This document shows positions 19,859 through 30,759 of a DNA stretch of 41,975 nt, piece by piece. Within the stretch, counting starts at the first letter, position 1. Each line of letters opens with the position of its first letter. This DNA comes from Paramacrobiotus metropolitanus (Eukaryota; Tardigrada; Eutardigrada; Parachela; Macrobiotidae): positions 1-41,975 of the forward strand of contig NW_026570562.1 in NCBI RefSeq assembly GCF_019649055.1, given 5' to 3'. Made by a program: the position numbers and the translations under genes. Below the pieces are notes generated by a model that was not told where the DNA came from, searched no databases, and worked only from the letters and a program-made list of their open reading frames with translations.

Positions 19859-21190
19859 AATACGCAGAAAATTAGAAATCCCTTGAAAGACTTTACCGCT
19901 GTACGTGATCCGCTCCTCCGCTCACAAGCGGTTGCCTGCTCAGTTACAGATTCGCACTCCAATTCGCTTTCCGTATCTGAAAAAAACTAAGTTTACCCTC
20001 AGCTGGGTTAAGATTAAATTACCTACTAACCATGTAATTCATTACAGATGTCATTTTTTTTACTCCGCAGCTCATCACTAACGGCTTCAAGGGGCATGCC
20101 TGTCTACCGTAATTGTGAGTACCCTAAACTGTGTCTAAAAAACTGACGAAACTAAAATAAATTTTCAACAAAAAATAATAAATTTTAAGATAATTATGCA
20201 GCAGCAGCTAACGGTAATAATTCGTGCAAATAATTCAGCCGTTTCTCGGTTTCCCCCGGATTGCTCCCTGCTTAGACGCTGCTGGAAGACGACAACAACG
20301 GAGATATAACCCATGCCTGCATGGATATGGCCACCTGTTGTCTTTGTAATAATCATGACTCCAATTGCGTTAGGGTGCGCCTGCTATGCATTGCAAAATC
20401 CCGGAGAGCCGGTAACCAGAAGTTTAAAGACATATGGGACCTTTGGGCCGTAATAAACGTCAGTGATTCCACTCATAATTCTACACTGTATCGGAATTTT
20501 GGACTGTGTTTTAGCGTTGAAATGCAAAGTAACGGGGAAACACGTTGTCTGTGACGTTAAACGTTAAGCATTCGGCCGGCTTTAAAGCTGTTCACTTTGT
20601 GCTGTAATGTTTCTTAGTGCAGTGCTTAAAACTCCGGAGGAAAGCCAAAGCAAAAAAAGTGTGAAATTATCACATCCTTCTGCAGTGACCAACAGCGGTG
20701 CAATTTTTTTAGTAACTTAATTAGGGTCTTCGTTTTATTGAATCGTTATCAAAGAAACACATAATCGTAATTGTAAGAAGAAATATTTATAATCTTTTTA
20801 CAATTTCATATTGTGTACACACATGATCTGTCATGGCCACTCTAGTCTAGGAAGTTATCACGACGAGTATTAGTGTAATCTGCACATATCTGTGTTTTAC
20901 CAGACTAGCCGTAAGTAGCAAATATACATTAGGCTGTGTATTACATGTATGAATACATGTAATTGAATTTTCCGTTAGTCTGTCAAGGCGGCAGCATCGA
21001 GAAGCTTGAAACAAAGTTCTGGAGATCCATTGGAAGTAAGAAGGTCCAAGTAGTTTACGGCATAGCGATATCGGATTCTTACTTTAACGAGTAAATATGG
21101 GTTAGCATACAGTACTTCCTTTTGGTAACCGTTAGCGCTTTTTGATGAATCTCTTGTCAATTAATTCAAAGGAATTTATTCTTATAAACA
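19859..21190. other. stretch without a supported gene
   Basis: AT-rich. Plus-strand 20321-20554 (77 residues) and minus-strand 20165-20356 and 20975-21160 are short frames without recognised domains. A small palindrome TACATGTATGAATACATGTA lies near 20943. Nothing else is supported. Confidence 0.4.
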
Positions 21191-21217
21191 TGGAGCCTTA
21201 ACAAACTGGATTCACTT

Positions 21218-21785
21218 TTGGACCGTCTTACGAAGACGCTACCAGGGACAAATACGCGAGTTATCTGCGAGGGTTCCTGGATAATCAGTTCTGCGTGGCA
21301 CACGGCGGATGACGACTTATATTCCATCACATACCTTCATTTTGGTGACTGGAAGGCGCGGAATTACGCTCCAAATTTGCAAGCCCAAATATTGGAAGAG
21401 ACTGCAGCACACCGAGAGTTTAAAACCAAACGTGTGAAAATCTTCCTGGAAGACAATATCAAACAGCGGATTATTGCTGAAGAAAATGGTACGCGACGGA
21501 CGCTTTGTTTTAGGAGTCGCCGAGGACGTGTTCGATAACCGCGAAGTGAAACTGGTCAATACTTACGGAAAATTACGCTGCGTTGTTCGGGCCATCCTGT
21601 ACCATGCCAGATACGCACTCACCCGCCAAGAGATTTTGCAATTGGTACACGGGACTTACATCATTGAACTGGAGGATTTTGACGGAGTTTTCCGCCGCGG
21701 TTTACGTCGACTGGCGGAAAAGAAGCAGGTGAAGATCGTAAATGATATTATCTATGTACTCGTACTTGTATCCATGATGCCGTAG
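21218..21785 (+). pseudogene. unassigned gene in two overlapping frames, possible winged-helix end
   Basis: Two plus-strand frames overlap by 65 nt (21218-21538 and 21474-21785). The first has good protein character, with SWIISSAWHTADDDLYSITY and a Lys-rich helix. The second continues with a compact C-terminal domain, RAILYHARYALTRQEILQLV then FRRGLRRLAEKKQVKIVND. Its helix, helix, basic helix and beta-wing pattern recalls a winged-helix fold. The two parts probably form one protein of about 190 residues broken by a frameshift near 21480-21530. No family is recognised. Confidence 0.45.
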
Positions 21786-21985
21786 ACGTAGTTGTAGTTG
21801 TTGTGGTCGTTAGCCTGATTACTGTGAGCAACTGTGTGTAGTTGATGTTGCTGTATAATCGTTGCATGACTTGGAGTGTCCTGGTAATCAGCTTGGTGGT
21901 TTGAATGGCAAAATGTCTGTTGAGTAATACTCTGAGCAGGCTGGGCATTTTGGGCCGGGGCGCTCGAAGTATATCCCCGGGTCAT
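21752..21985 (-). CDS. Gln/Asn/His/Thr-rich ORF, possible exon
   Basis: A 77-residue frame of low-complexity, polar composition (Q, N, H, T, S, Y), typical of disordered regions of eukaryotic transcription regulators. It overlaps the end of the plus-strand gene by 34 nt. Another minus-strand frame of similar style lies at 22127-22375 (Ser/Pro/Arg rich, RRQPPRRRSDSPSLSPTRSS). Both could be exons of one host gene, but no clean splice pair was verified. Confidence 0.35.
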   Translation of the reverse strand: MTRGYTSSAPAQNAQPAQSITQQTFCHSNHQADYQDTPSHATIIQQHQLHTVAHSNQANDHNNYNYVYGIMDTSTST

Positions 21986-22045
21986 CAGCTTCGCATTCCG
22001 TTTTCAGTTGTTCAGTTTATGTCTTATAAAGGCCCATCATGCAGA

Positions 22046-22105
22046 TCACACAGATTGCATGTCTGCATGCAATCTGCATGCGTGTCACACAGATTGCATG
22101 TCTGC
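22046..22105. repeat. 21-bp direct repeat with central palindrome
   Basis: TCACACAGATTGCATGTCTG occurs at 22046 and again at 22085. Between them the first copy runs into a palindrome, CAGATTGCATG (22051-22061), TCTG, CATGCAATCTG (22066-22076). Could be a protein-binding site or a small foldback. Confidence 0.8.
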
Positions 22106-22375
22106 TTTAAGGACGATTATCGATGTCTATTGGTAAATGTCTGCAAAGTCCTTTAGATACACAAAACATCTGTCAATAAAATGAGATGGTACGTTGGTAT
22201 CCTGTACTGGTGATACAGTAGGTGATGATCGTGTAGGACTTAAAGATGGACTGTCTGACCGTCGTCTAGGCGGTTGTCGTCGCTGATAAGGCGTTGTTGT
22301 TGTAATTGAAGATGATATTTGAAAATAGGCATGGCAGAAAGGCCAATACGAACTCAATGTGCTGTAATAGCTCAT

Positions 22376-24555
22376 GTGGCCAATACGAACTGCATGTGAA
22401 TTTGCAGCTCATATCAATATCCACACGTATCCATACGTATATTTTGCATCAACATTCTTACAATCATCAACAATAGTGAGATTTCAGATGGACGGATCAA
22501 GGCATGGCGTGGGATTACCGTGTAGGCCGATATACTGCGCGACGTAGAAAATCGATCGGAATTCAACTGGTTCCTGCATGCTGGCAATCCCATTATTACT
22601 GGGCAGCAGCTTGTGGGTCGTGGGTAACCTGCCGTTGCCTTTACCATAACAGGTATATTTCAAAAGCTGTAACGCATGCAGCTCCCATTGCCACTGCAGC
22701 CATGTGAACAGCACGAAAGAATTTCGTTATTTGATTCGGAAGGGAACAAAAAGTAACACCATTGTAGGCCCGAAATCGTTTCACTGTATCCGGGTAAACA
22801 GAGTAAATTATGGAATTTCATCCCAAACTCGTGGCGCTCTAGATACGGTATGTCAAAAAAATATAAATTATTCGTCAATTAAAGTCATAAATAGCCATTT
22901 ACAACTGCCTGAATATCTACGATACAAGTTCACTTCCGCACAACTTCGTAGCACCCACGGGTGTCAGCACCGTAACATACTGTACATTTTCGACAGTCTG
23001 TGTGGGAAGAGATCATTTTTTTACACTTGTACACATAGAATTGACAGTGCGGGGCCATGATTACCAGTAAGAACAGAAAACGATTTTGCGTCTACAATTC
23101 CTTAAGCCACGGAAGATGGGGGTTTGACCAGTCAAGGTGATGATTGACGTGATTTCTAACCTGACGTCCTCCAGCTTTGCTCCGTGCAATACACCGGCAA
23201 CATCCTGCCGCTTCGATCCCAGCATGAAATACAACTGCATGGTAAAGCCTTAAAAAACCATTCTAATGTGCTTCAAATTTTTTGGTGATCAGGTCAGTAT
23301 AATATCTTTCAACTCGCAAAGGCTATAAAAAGGGTATAAAAATCCACATTCGATAGAGTGGTCTGTCGTTACGTGTCTGTTGACGGTATAATATGTTTTA
23401 ACAGTTCCCAAGCCGGGTATTCTAAAACTCATGTAGAGTTCAACGATTATCAATTGCCCGTGTGATCGAAACTGCCTCGAGAGACCTGAGTTGTTGAGAC
23501 GTTCCGCTCAGATGTATCTTCTGAAACATCAGCAGGGCCCTCTGCAGTTGCTTGAGAACCGTTGAGCTCCGCCATCACCTCATCTAACCAGCCGTAGTCG
23601 ATCGTACAGGGAGATGTTTCAGGTTTGAAAGTATACTGCCCGCTAGCTGCATGACTGGAAGCCGCCTGCTATCATTTAGCTCACGAAGCCAATCATCAAC
23701 CCATGCAAATTCGTCCGTCACTGCAGGAGGAGGAAGGTGACCGTACCACTGATGGACTGCAGCTGCGGACTAATCACATCCTAAAAAGGCGTGACGGTTT
23801 CACAGTACGTGTAATCTTTGGAGACACAGGCAAAAAAAATTATGAAGGTCACAAGTTATCGGTTGTGTGAGATGTCGCGGACCGACCCATGGTAAATCCA
23901 CGGCCACCATCCCCACGGCAAGACGCCTTGGATGTCAGATTACAGAAGGCGTTAGTTATAGCACCTTTGCCGACTGGCTAGCGGCTTTGCAGCACGAAAC
24001 TGTGCGACCTGGACGAGGCTGGGCCTAATTTTACCAGCCACGATAACAGGTGGAATGCTTTAATTTTGGCGTACTCATCGAGAACTGGACTACCGAAGAC
24101 GTCTTTCGGCCAGTGGACGCTCGATTAGAACCAGCCTGCACGGTCGCAGGGATCACGAAAGCACAAGATTCGTTAACAAGGAGATCGAAGTTGCCGTCTC
24201 GGAATTGGAACGCATATACATCTGAGCCCAGGAAACTCTGGTGAAATGCGATTCAGAAGAAAGGCGACCGCCTGTAATGCAAGATAAGTGTGAAATGCTT
24301 CAAGTTTTTAAATAGTGTTGTGGCTTTTATGTTTACTTTTGCTTGTCGCATGCAGTAAAATTGGCCAAATTTTATTCCTTTTTGCCCTATTTTTTTGTTT
24401 TGCAACTAATTGGTAAATCATAACAAAGTGTGGCAGTTCTCAGTGTCCCCTATTTCAGAATGGGGCTACCGGCGAACGATCGACCGCTCAGTCACAAGCT
24501 GCTTTTTCAAAGGCAGTAGACATGGAGGCAATGAACGAACAAATCCCTGCCTCGG
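22376..24555. other. stretch without a supported gene; tandem TATA near 23323
   Basis: Short frames on both strands (22414-22878, 22704-23060, 24050-24244) without recognised domains. A strong core-promoter-like GGCTATAAAAAGGGTATAAA lies at 23321-23340, but no convincing gene follows it. Otherwise nothing. Confidence 0.35.
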
Positions 24556-24891
24556 TTGGTGCTCTCGGCAGAAATACTGGCCAGACTTACCCAGTTCTTT
24601 GTTTGGGATCCAAAGCAGCGTTGGTTATCAACTTGTAATTGTAAATCGTTTTATAATGGATCGGCATACTTGGCTTTGGTTGTCGTTAACAATAACACCG
24701 TCTATCGCCCTGCAGATCACGATAAGCAGGTATTCTTAACTTTTCATCAATCTAAGATAACCGTTCCAGCGATCGTTTATAGCTTACCAGATATGTACAC
24801 CGATATTATCTTTTTGGTCTGTTGTTGGACTGGTAGTAAGTCCAGTCAACGAGAGCAGCAGCAGTACTCTGGAGTGCAACGAAGTCGATAG
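24556..24891 (+). CDS. unassigned 111-residue ORF
   Basis: Open frame of 111 residues with fair protein character in the middle (YLALVVVNNNTVYRPADHDK, then ITVPAIVYSLPDMYTDIIF) and a polar Gln/Ser tail. The first in-frame start may be later, because the frame opens with a non-ATG codon context. No domain or splice signals are identified. Low confidence. Confidence 0.25.
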   Translation: MVLSAEILARLTQFFVWDPKQRWLSTCNCKSFYNGSAYLALVVVNNNTVYRPADHDKQVFLTFHQSKITVPAIVYSLPDMYTDIIFLVCCWTGSKSSQREQQQYSGVQRSR

Positions 24892-25400
24892 GTTTCTAAA
24901 TACGCAATTGGTATTCACGTTTCAGTACGAGTTGGGAAGCCACTTGATCGAAACGCCTGTGAAAACGCTTCTGTCATACTTTTGGACACACGAAAACAGT
25001 CATGGCCCTTTGGCCTGAGTTGATGGATTGAGTACCGGATCTGTACGAACTCCTGCATACAGTCAGTAGCTACCTACATATGACCGGCAACCAGTGGGAA
25101 TCCAAAAATTTTAAGTCAGGGTGTGCGCGTTTCCTGCCTTTATTGTAATGGAAAATTCGTGAAACGAAGGGAATGCTGGTTAATCACCTAGAAATTAGTA
25201 ACAACGACTTCTCGGATTGGGTTTACGACTTGATAGTCTTGCGCGCCAATCCTTAACCAAACTAGGGAAGTGCACCGCTGCTCTATAGCACTAACAGACC
25301 GAAGCGAAGCTAGAAATATTTGGAGAAATATTTAGAAGTTAGAACTGGGGAAGTGAATTACACGCACGAATGTTGAAGCACTGAGCAAAAAAATTTTTGC

Positions 25401-25566
25401 TTCTACGGACTCTCTCTGTATCACCATAATAGTGACTGATGGAATATTGAACAATATCAGACACTTTATTAGATTCATTTACTTTCTACTGACTCTCTCT
25501 GTATCACCATAATAGTGACTGTTGGAATATTGAACAATATCAGACACTTTATTAGATTCATTTACT
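25401..25566. repeat. 83-bp tandem duplication
   Basis: Two near-identical copies in tandem with a period of 83 bp, each beginning TTCTAC-GACTCTCTCTG and ending TTAGATTCATTTACT, with one or two substitutions. Recent duplication; no coding capacity. Confidence 0.9.
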
Positions 25567-27009
25567 GTATACATAGGGTAATATTTACGAAGGATATATG
25601 TATACTAATATGTTTATTTAAACAAGCTGGCGCAGGCGTTCTGTTTTAACTGTCCAGTTCTTTTTACTTTTGAGCGCTAGCTTTTTTCTGCTTTATGGAC
25701 TGCAGAAGATTCAAAGGGAAACCTGATCTATCGCCAATCCACCCAGTTTTTATCGGGGAAAAGCCGACATAGATAGGCTGACACAGAAATGCCGACATTA
25801 CCTCCTCTCGCCGCACACTTTATCTGTACATACGTTCAGTAACTTAAAATGCCTGATGTTCTGTAAAAGTGAACCTACCAATGGTGTAGCGCTGAATCTT
25901 ACAGAGCGTTACAGAGCAACGAAACAAAAACTTAAAATGATGTGTCCATTGTCCAATTCCAGTTTATTTTTATGAATTTATACGATTTGTTTTATGAATT
26001 AAAAAAAGCTATACAATGCCAAAAATACATACTCTGTTCCCATGCGTGTCATTTCGGCAACATGGAGCCCTGCTTGACCTATGTTCAGGAGAATTGCAAA
26101 AAAAGTGGCTTTCTTGGTTGAATTTTTTGGTCGACGAATGCCAGTGTTCAAATCAGTATCCCTCCTTTTTTGGTACCCGGCGACGCCGGCGTCGAAATAG
26201 GTTTAAGGTGTGCGGCAGGACGAGCTATGTTATATATGTATGCGTAAAGCACTGTACAATTATTAGCCTATATTGTTATCAATTACTGTATAGAGGTCGT
26301 TAGAGAAAGACTGTATATTAAGGTGTAGCCCATACGTAAGTGAGCCATGGTAGCCTCCTTACATTACCTTTCCTTATCCTTTACTCCGTACACTACCTTT
26401 CGGCAATACTTTTATCTGCGTTTGCGACTTTTTGCTTTTATAAAATTTTTCACGTTAACGTTATTTCCGGACATGCCTTAGTAGTAAACGGCGTCCCGCA
26501 AAGGGATTTTGGTCTCTACTTCCTTACTGGACTTCCGGACTGCAGTTTATGACATCATATATAATAATATTAAAAATATCAATAAAAACAAATAAATAAA
26601 TTTGGTTTAATTACATAAAATTGAATTAATGCAGGGTATTTGTAAAGTGCACGGTGCCACCGATTTCTGTCGTTATTCACAACGTTTATCAGTAAATTAA
26701 CATAAATAAAAAACTTAATCGTTGCGACTGTTGTGAATCATCGGAATGCTGCGTCCAGACGTCAATGCAGTTCCTCCCTGACTTCCGCACTGCAGTTTAC
26801 TACGTTAAACTAAAACAGAAAAATATACCAATCAATAAAAAATAAATTAAATTTCGCAAATCAATTTTCACTGAAAGGATTGAAATTTGTTCCGCAAAAC
26901 CATTAACATCTTATTAAAATGTCCGTCGATACAATAAAAATTACATATTTAAGTGTACACACACTTACTGGCAAAAATAATTTCGGGGCTGCTTGCGTGC
27001 AGCATTCTT
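25567..27009. other. AT-rich stretch with exon-like shards
   Basis: Mostly AT-rich and non-coding. Two related shards, GACTTCCGGACTGCAGTTTA near 26530 and GACTTCCGCACTGCAGTTTA near 26780, suggest duplicated exon ends of the THAP-like gene on the minus strand. A 95-residue plus-strand frame (26016-26303) is not convincing. Confidence 0.35.
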
Positions 27010-27208
27010 ATCTATTTCCGATCGCGTGTGATCCGTAATGGCTTCGAAAATCACATGTCTGCAAAAAATTTTCCGATTTTCTCAATTCGGACAGAGCGTG
27101 CGTGCAGTAATGCGGGATATCGGTTGGACGAAAGTGTTTGCTGCAGATCTTGCTGGTTGCGTAAGGAGTACATTTTTTTGTCTCAGCGCGAGCGACGGAG
27201 CATTCGCA
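27010..27208 (-). pseudogene. THAP-type zinc-finger fragment
   Basis: After the acceptor-like TTTTTTGTGTAG (ends 27209) the minus strand encodes KKCTPYATSKICSKHFRPTDI. This matches the second half of a THAP domain: the W-x-P position (here Cys for Trp) followed by the zinc-binding C-x2-H and its flank. The frame stays open to a TAA near 27009. The first zinc-binding cysteine pair is not found, so only part of the domain is present. THAP domains bind DNA in host regulators and in P-element-type transposases; which applies is not known. Confidence 0.5.
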
Positions 27209-27681
27209 CTACACAAAAAATCACATCTTTAAGTAAACAAGAACCACCGTAAACGTGTAAAGTTATCAAACAAAAATATCTACGTGATCTCGCAGCAATA
27301 CCGATAATAAGCCACCAGCAGCCGTTCTCACAAAGTGATCGCGTACCTAAAAAAACTGCTACAGTGCAATAACGGGAAAATGAATGCGAATTAAACTCAC
27401 TTCATCCAGTTGGACGTGTGATCGGAATCCACTCAGAAACAGCGAAGTCGCTCTTCATTCACTGCATGAAAATGATATTAAATTTTAAGTAAACGTACAA
27501 ATACGACGCAGATTTCATAAATTGAAATAAAAAATTCCAACTTCAATTACTATCAGAAGCAAAATCAAAATAATAAATGCTGGATAAAATAAAAATATAA
27601 ATAGCGTTGCCTCAAATAAAAGAACGAAATATTCAGCAAAAAATACAGAAAAAATAGAACAAAATTCGTCGCATTTCTTAC

Positions 27682-27788
27682 CAGGTGACGGTACAGTGCA
27701 GATGTGCTCGGAATCCAGTCGAAAGTGGTCCAGTTTCTCGGACTGCGCATTCCCCCACGCGAAGGCACACTCGGCTGGCTTAACTGCA
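27682..27788 (-). other. candidate exon related to the THAP fragment
   Basis: A 107-nt segment between the acceptor-like TTGTGTTTAG and the donor GTAAGA. One frame contains RNWTTFDWIPSTSA, the W-x-P region of a THAP domain. A shorter relative with SEWIPITRP lies at about 27412-27470. All lie on the minus strand upstream of the C-x2-H fragment. They may be decayed duplicates of one exon rather than consecutive exons. Confidence 0.35.
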
Positions 27789-28288
27789 CTAAACACAATA
27801 AAACCATGAAAATTACTTCAAAAAAAGGATGCAACTTAGACATTAGTGAGACGGAATAAATAAGATACGGCAGTACAAAACAAAAATAAATTAAATACAT
27901 ACAAATTGGAATTAAATCGAATAAATTTGACAGCATTCTGTGAAATTCTTGCTAGCACAAAGATTACCATCAAAACAACAAATACCAATAAAATTCAAAA
28001 ATATAAACGTCAATAACAAGAAAAATTACTTTTCAATGGTAGAAGCACCAAATGCGAGTCAATACTAAGAAATACAGAATAAATACGGAGAAAACCGCTG
28101 AATTAAGCAAAATCATCTGCCAGTCTGCACTAGGTTTACCTGCGAGTCCGCCAGTCCAACGTCTCTCGTCTTTCCCCCCCGTCTACCGTCGCATTCAGCT
28201 TGGCCTATCCCAAAATCCTCCTCGGGTTCCCCGTCGTCTCAGCTTTTGTCGTTATTCCCCATCGTCCGTTGTTGTGGCCCGCAAATTT

Positions 28289-28384
28289 TACAGCCCCGCG
28301 TCCATTATAGCCCCGCGTCTGTCGCAGCCCCGCGTCCACTACAGCTCTGCGTCCGTCACAACCCCGCGCCTGCCGCAGCCCAGC
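28289..28384. repeat. 17-bp GC-rich minisatellite
   Basis: Five to six imperfect copies of CAGCCCCGCGTCCATTA lie in tandem within a longer pyrimidine-rich block (28150-28450). Plus-strand frames here (28052-28614) are Pro/Ser/Arg low complexity and are explained by the repeat. Confidence 0.75.
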
Positions 28385-28683
28385 TTCTTGCCGTTCCCTC
28401 GGTCCCCCCACCCCCTCACCCCCACCCCTGCGCTGCGCTGCCCCTGTTAGTACTGCTACCTATAACGCCCCTGTTTGTACCGTTACCTTTATGCGCTGCA
28501 AAACCACATTGCGTACGTTGCTCTTCTGAGAATTTGATTTATTTAATTACCGTAGTAATAAAAGAATTGCCACAGAATCACCAAGTATACAGTTTACAAG
28601 TAACAAATCACTAGAAATTACACTGCCATCTTATTTCATATATTCAGCTTAATCTGGCTAGCCAAAAAAAACACTGGAAATTG

Positions 28684-28985
28684 TCACAATTGTTTTTTAT
28701 GGAAAAGATCGTCGTCCAAGTCGGCCTTCCATTTGGCCGCCTGTTTCATTTCTTCATGCATCTGGGGCGTAATTTTAGAGGCAAAAAATGCCAAAGGCAC
28801 TAAAAAACAATTAAATTACCTAAAAGCTAAGAAAATTATTAACAGCACTTACAATTTGCCTGCTGAGCGCTGCGACGCAAAAACGCGATGGTGTCCGCAT
28901 CCAGATTCAATCTGCGGATTTCTTCTGGAAGGTCGCTGTCCTCCGGAATGGTGGATGAAATCTCGTTGCTTTGCTGGCTGGCCAT
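28684..28985 (-). CDS. two-exon gene for an 82-residue protein
   Basis: Exon 1 (28985-28853) starts ATG and encodes MASQQSNEISSTIPEDSDLP followed by an acidic, helical stretch. It ends at the donor GTAAGT. The intron is 53 nt (28852-28800) and ends TTTTTTAG. Exon 2 (28799-28684) encodes a Lys/Asp-rich helix and ends with TGA. The exons sum to 249 nt, exactly 83 codons, which supports the model. No domain is recognised. A palindrome GATGGAAC-GTGAT-GTTCCATC lies about 100 bp upstream (29090-29110). Host gene or element cargo is undecided. Confidence 0.65.
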
Positions 28986-30116
28986 GTTGTTGGAAATCTT
29001 GAATTGCAGACTGCAGATGACTTGACTGACTGCATTTCTGTCGCTAGCACAGACTTATGAGCTAGAAAAATCTTTAACTGTCAACACGATGGAACGTGAT
29101 GTTCCATCACTTTCTATTGAACAATCGCATTGGAACGTATACATTCACGATTGCGATTCTCCCTAAAATACAATATCTATAATTTTACGCTTAAACGTTA
29201 GAAAATTCAACAGGTACGTATAAATATGAGTTGTATAAGTTTGTGAATGAAGTATAATGGTGATGTTTGTGATTCAGCTAGCCGTGCCATTGTGATATCG
29301 TTTCCTCCTTGGACGCGTCTGTTGAGCGTATGTGCGTGTACATCTGTGGCCAGAAAAAGTTCCTGGCGGCACTACGCACATTTTTTCCGCACGAACTCTA
29401 CCGTAAGTTCCTTGTCTAATTACTATGCACTAATTAACGTTTTTTACCTATTACTTCGAAGGCTTACACTTAATGCTATTTGTTTTGATTGTATTCATAC
29501 AGAATTAGGATTTTGTGATCCAGTAGACAGTTTCGGGACTTGTAATGTTTGCCCTGGCTCTATCGGAAAATTTTCACCACTGATCTCGACGAAATTTTTC
29601 TTTCTGCATAAAAATCAACTTTTTATTCTTTTTGCTTTCTGTTTCATACTTTAAGACTTGTTAATTAGTACTGAACATTATATTATTTCTACTTTATGAG
29701 TCCGAATGCAATTAATTACTGAAAATAATTGTTTACAGGTTATTACAAGCGGGATAGCGATACTATTAGGAACACCATCTATCCATAGGCTACACTGCGT
29801 GAACGTTTACGACAGTATAATTTACTTTTCGCAGATATATTATTCTGTGTTCCTAGTATTATATTAATATTGTTACATGTAACTAATTAGGGCTATACTT
29901 TTTCTTTACCGCAATTTATTTTTATTATCATTTAACTGTCCTAATTGCAGATAATTTACCACAATTACAACGGACTACGGCCGTATACCAAGCGCCAAAG
30001 TAAATTTCCCCTTAAATATTCGTTTGTCAACTATTTGAATAATTTATCATCATTTTTGGGTATTATAGCGACTGATCATTTATATCTGCTGTAATTACAA
30101 GTGTAACTATTTGCAG
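28986..30116. other. AT-rich spacer, possible left end of the Polinton
   Basis: No supported gene; a 135-residue plus-strand frame at 29247-29654 is hydrophobic and weak. If the transposon has a left terminal inverted repeat it should lie in this interval or slightly further left, but the partner repeat would be outside the window, so it cannot be recognised. Confidence 0.35.
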
Positions 30117-30160
30117 GCTGACATCACGACTGTGCTAGCATCATCACAACGCAAGTCCAT

Positions 30161-30759
30161 ATGGCTGAGCAGGAGCAAAGGTCAAAGCGGAAAATGGAAC
30201 CAACAGAGTAAGCTGATTTCGTAAAAATATTCAGTGAAGCAAAAAGGTTTTTTAAAGCATAATTTATACTTTTCTCGATAATCGATTCCGGTTTTCAAAA
30301 TTTATCAAGTATAATGCTGCTACTGAATAATATTCAATCTGCTGTACAACCAAATCAACCAAGTCTTGTATCTTTTTACCTTTATTTTAATTTGAACGTA
30401 AGCAAAATAAAAATACAGTAAAATCAAAATTATTTTATAGTTCAAAGACATCGATACTATTTAAGTCATCAATTAGCCGAATCACCAGTGATGTAGTGCC
30501 AGAGTTATTTGCAAAAATGGAGCAGCAGAGAAAACACAAGCCAGCTCTCACAGCGCTTGCTGCGGCTTGTATAATTATTCTGGTAATAATAATTTTAGTA
30601 GGCGATATTATTCTGCCTATCGCAATAGCGATGATACAGCAACAACAACAGCAGCAGCAAGTGCTTAATAATAAAAATCAATCAGAACGTTATTTTCGTC
30701 GACGTACCCGAATGGGAGCGTCGTCAAGTCTGGCAGTATCCTTCGTTTATCATAGGTAA
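30161..30759 (+). CDS. spliced single-pass membrane protein, 121 residues
   Basis: Exon 1 contains ATG 30161 (peptide MAEQEQRSKRKMEPT) and ends at 30207 before the donor GTAAGC; it has an upstream acceptor TTTGCAG at 30116, so a 5' UTR exon is likely. After a 233-nt intron (30208-30440) exon 2 runs to TGA/TAA at 30759. Coding lengths of 47 and 319 nt sum to 122 codons. Residues about 54-80 are strongly hydrophobic (CIIILVIIILVGDIILPIAI), followed by eight Gln and a basic tail. Its last 95 nt overlap the polymerase 3' end on the opposite strand. Function unknown; a virion or host-membrane role is possible. Confidence 0.65.

Noticed and set aside
28052-28614. Pro/Ser/Arg-rich ORFs of 132 and 122 residues
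   Set aside because: Lie in pyrimidine-rich minisatellite DNA; low complexity only.
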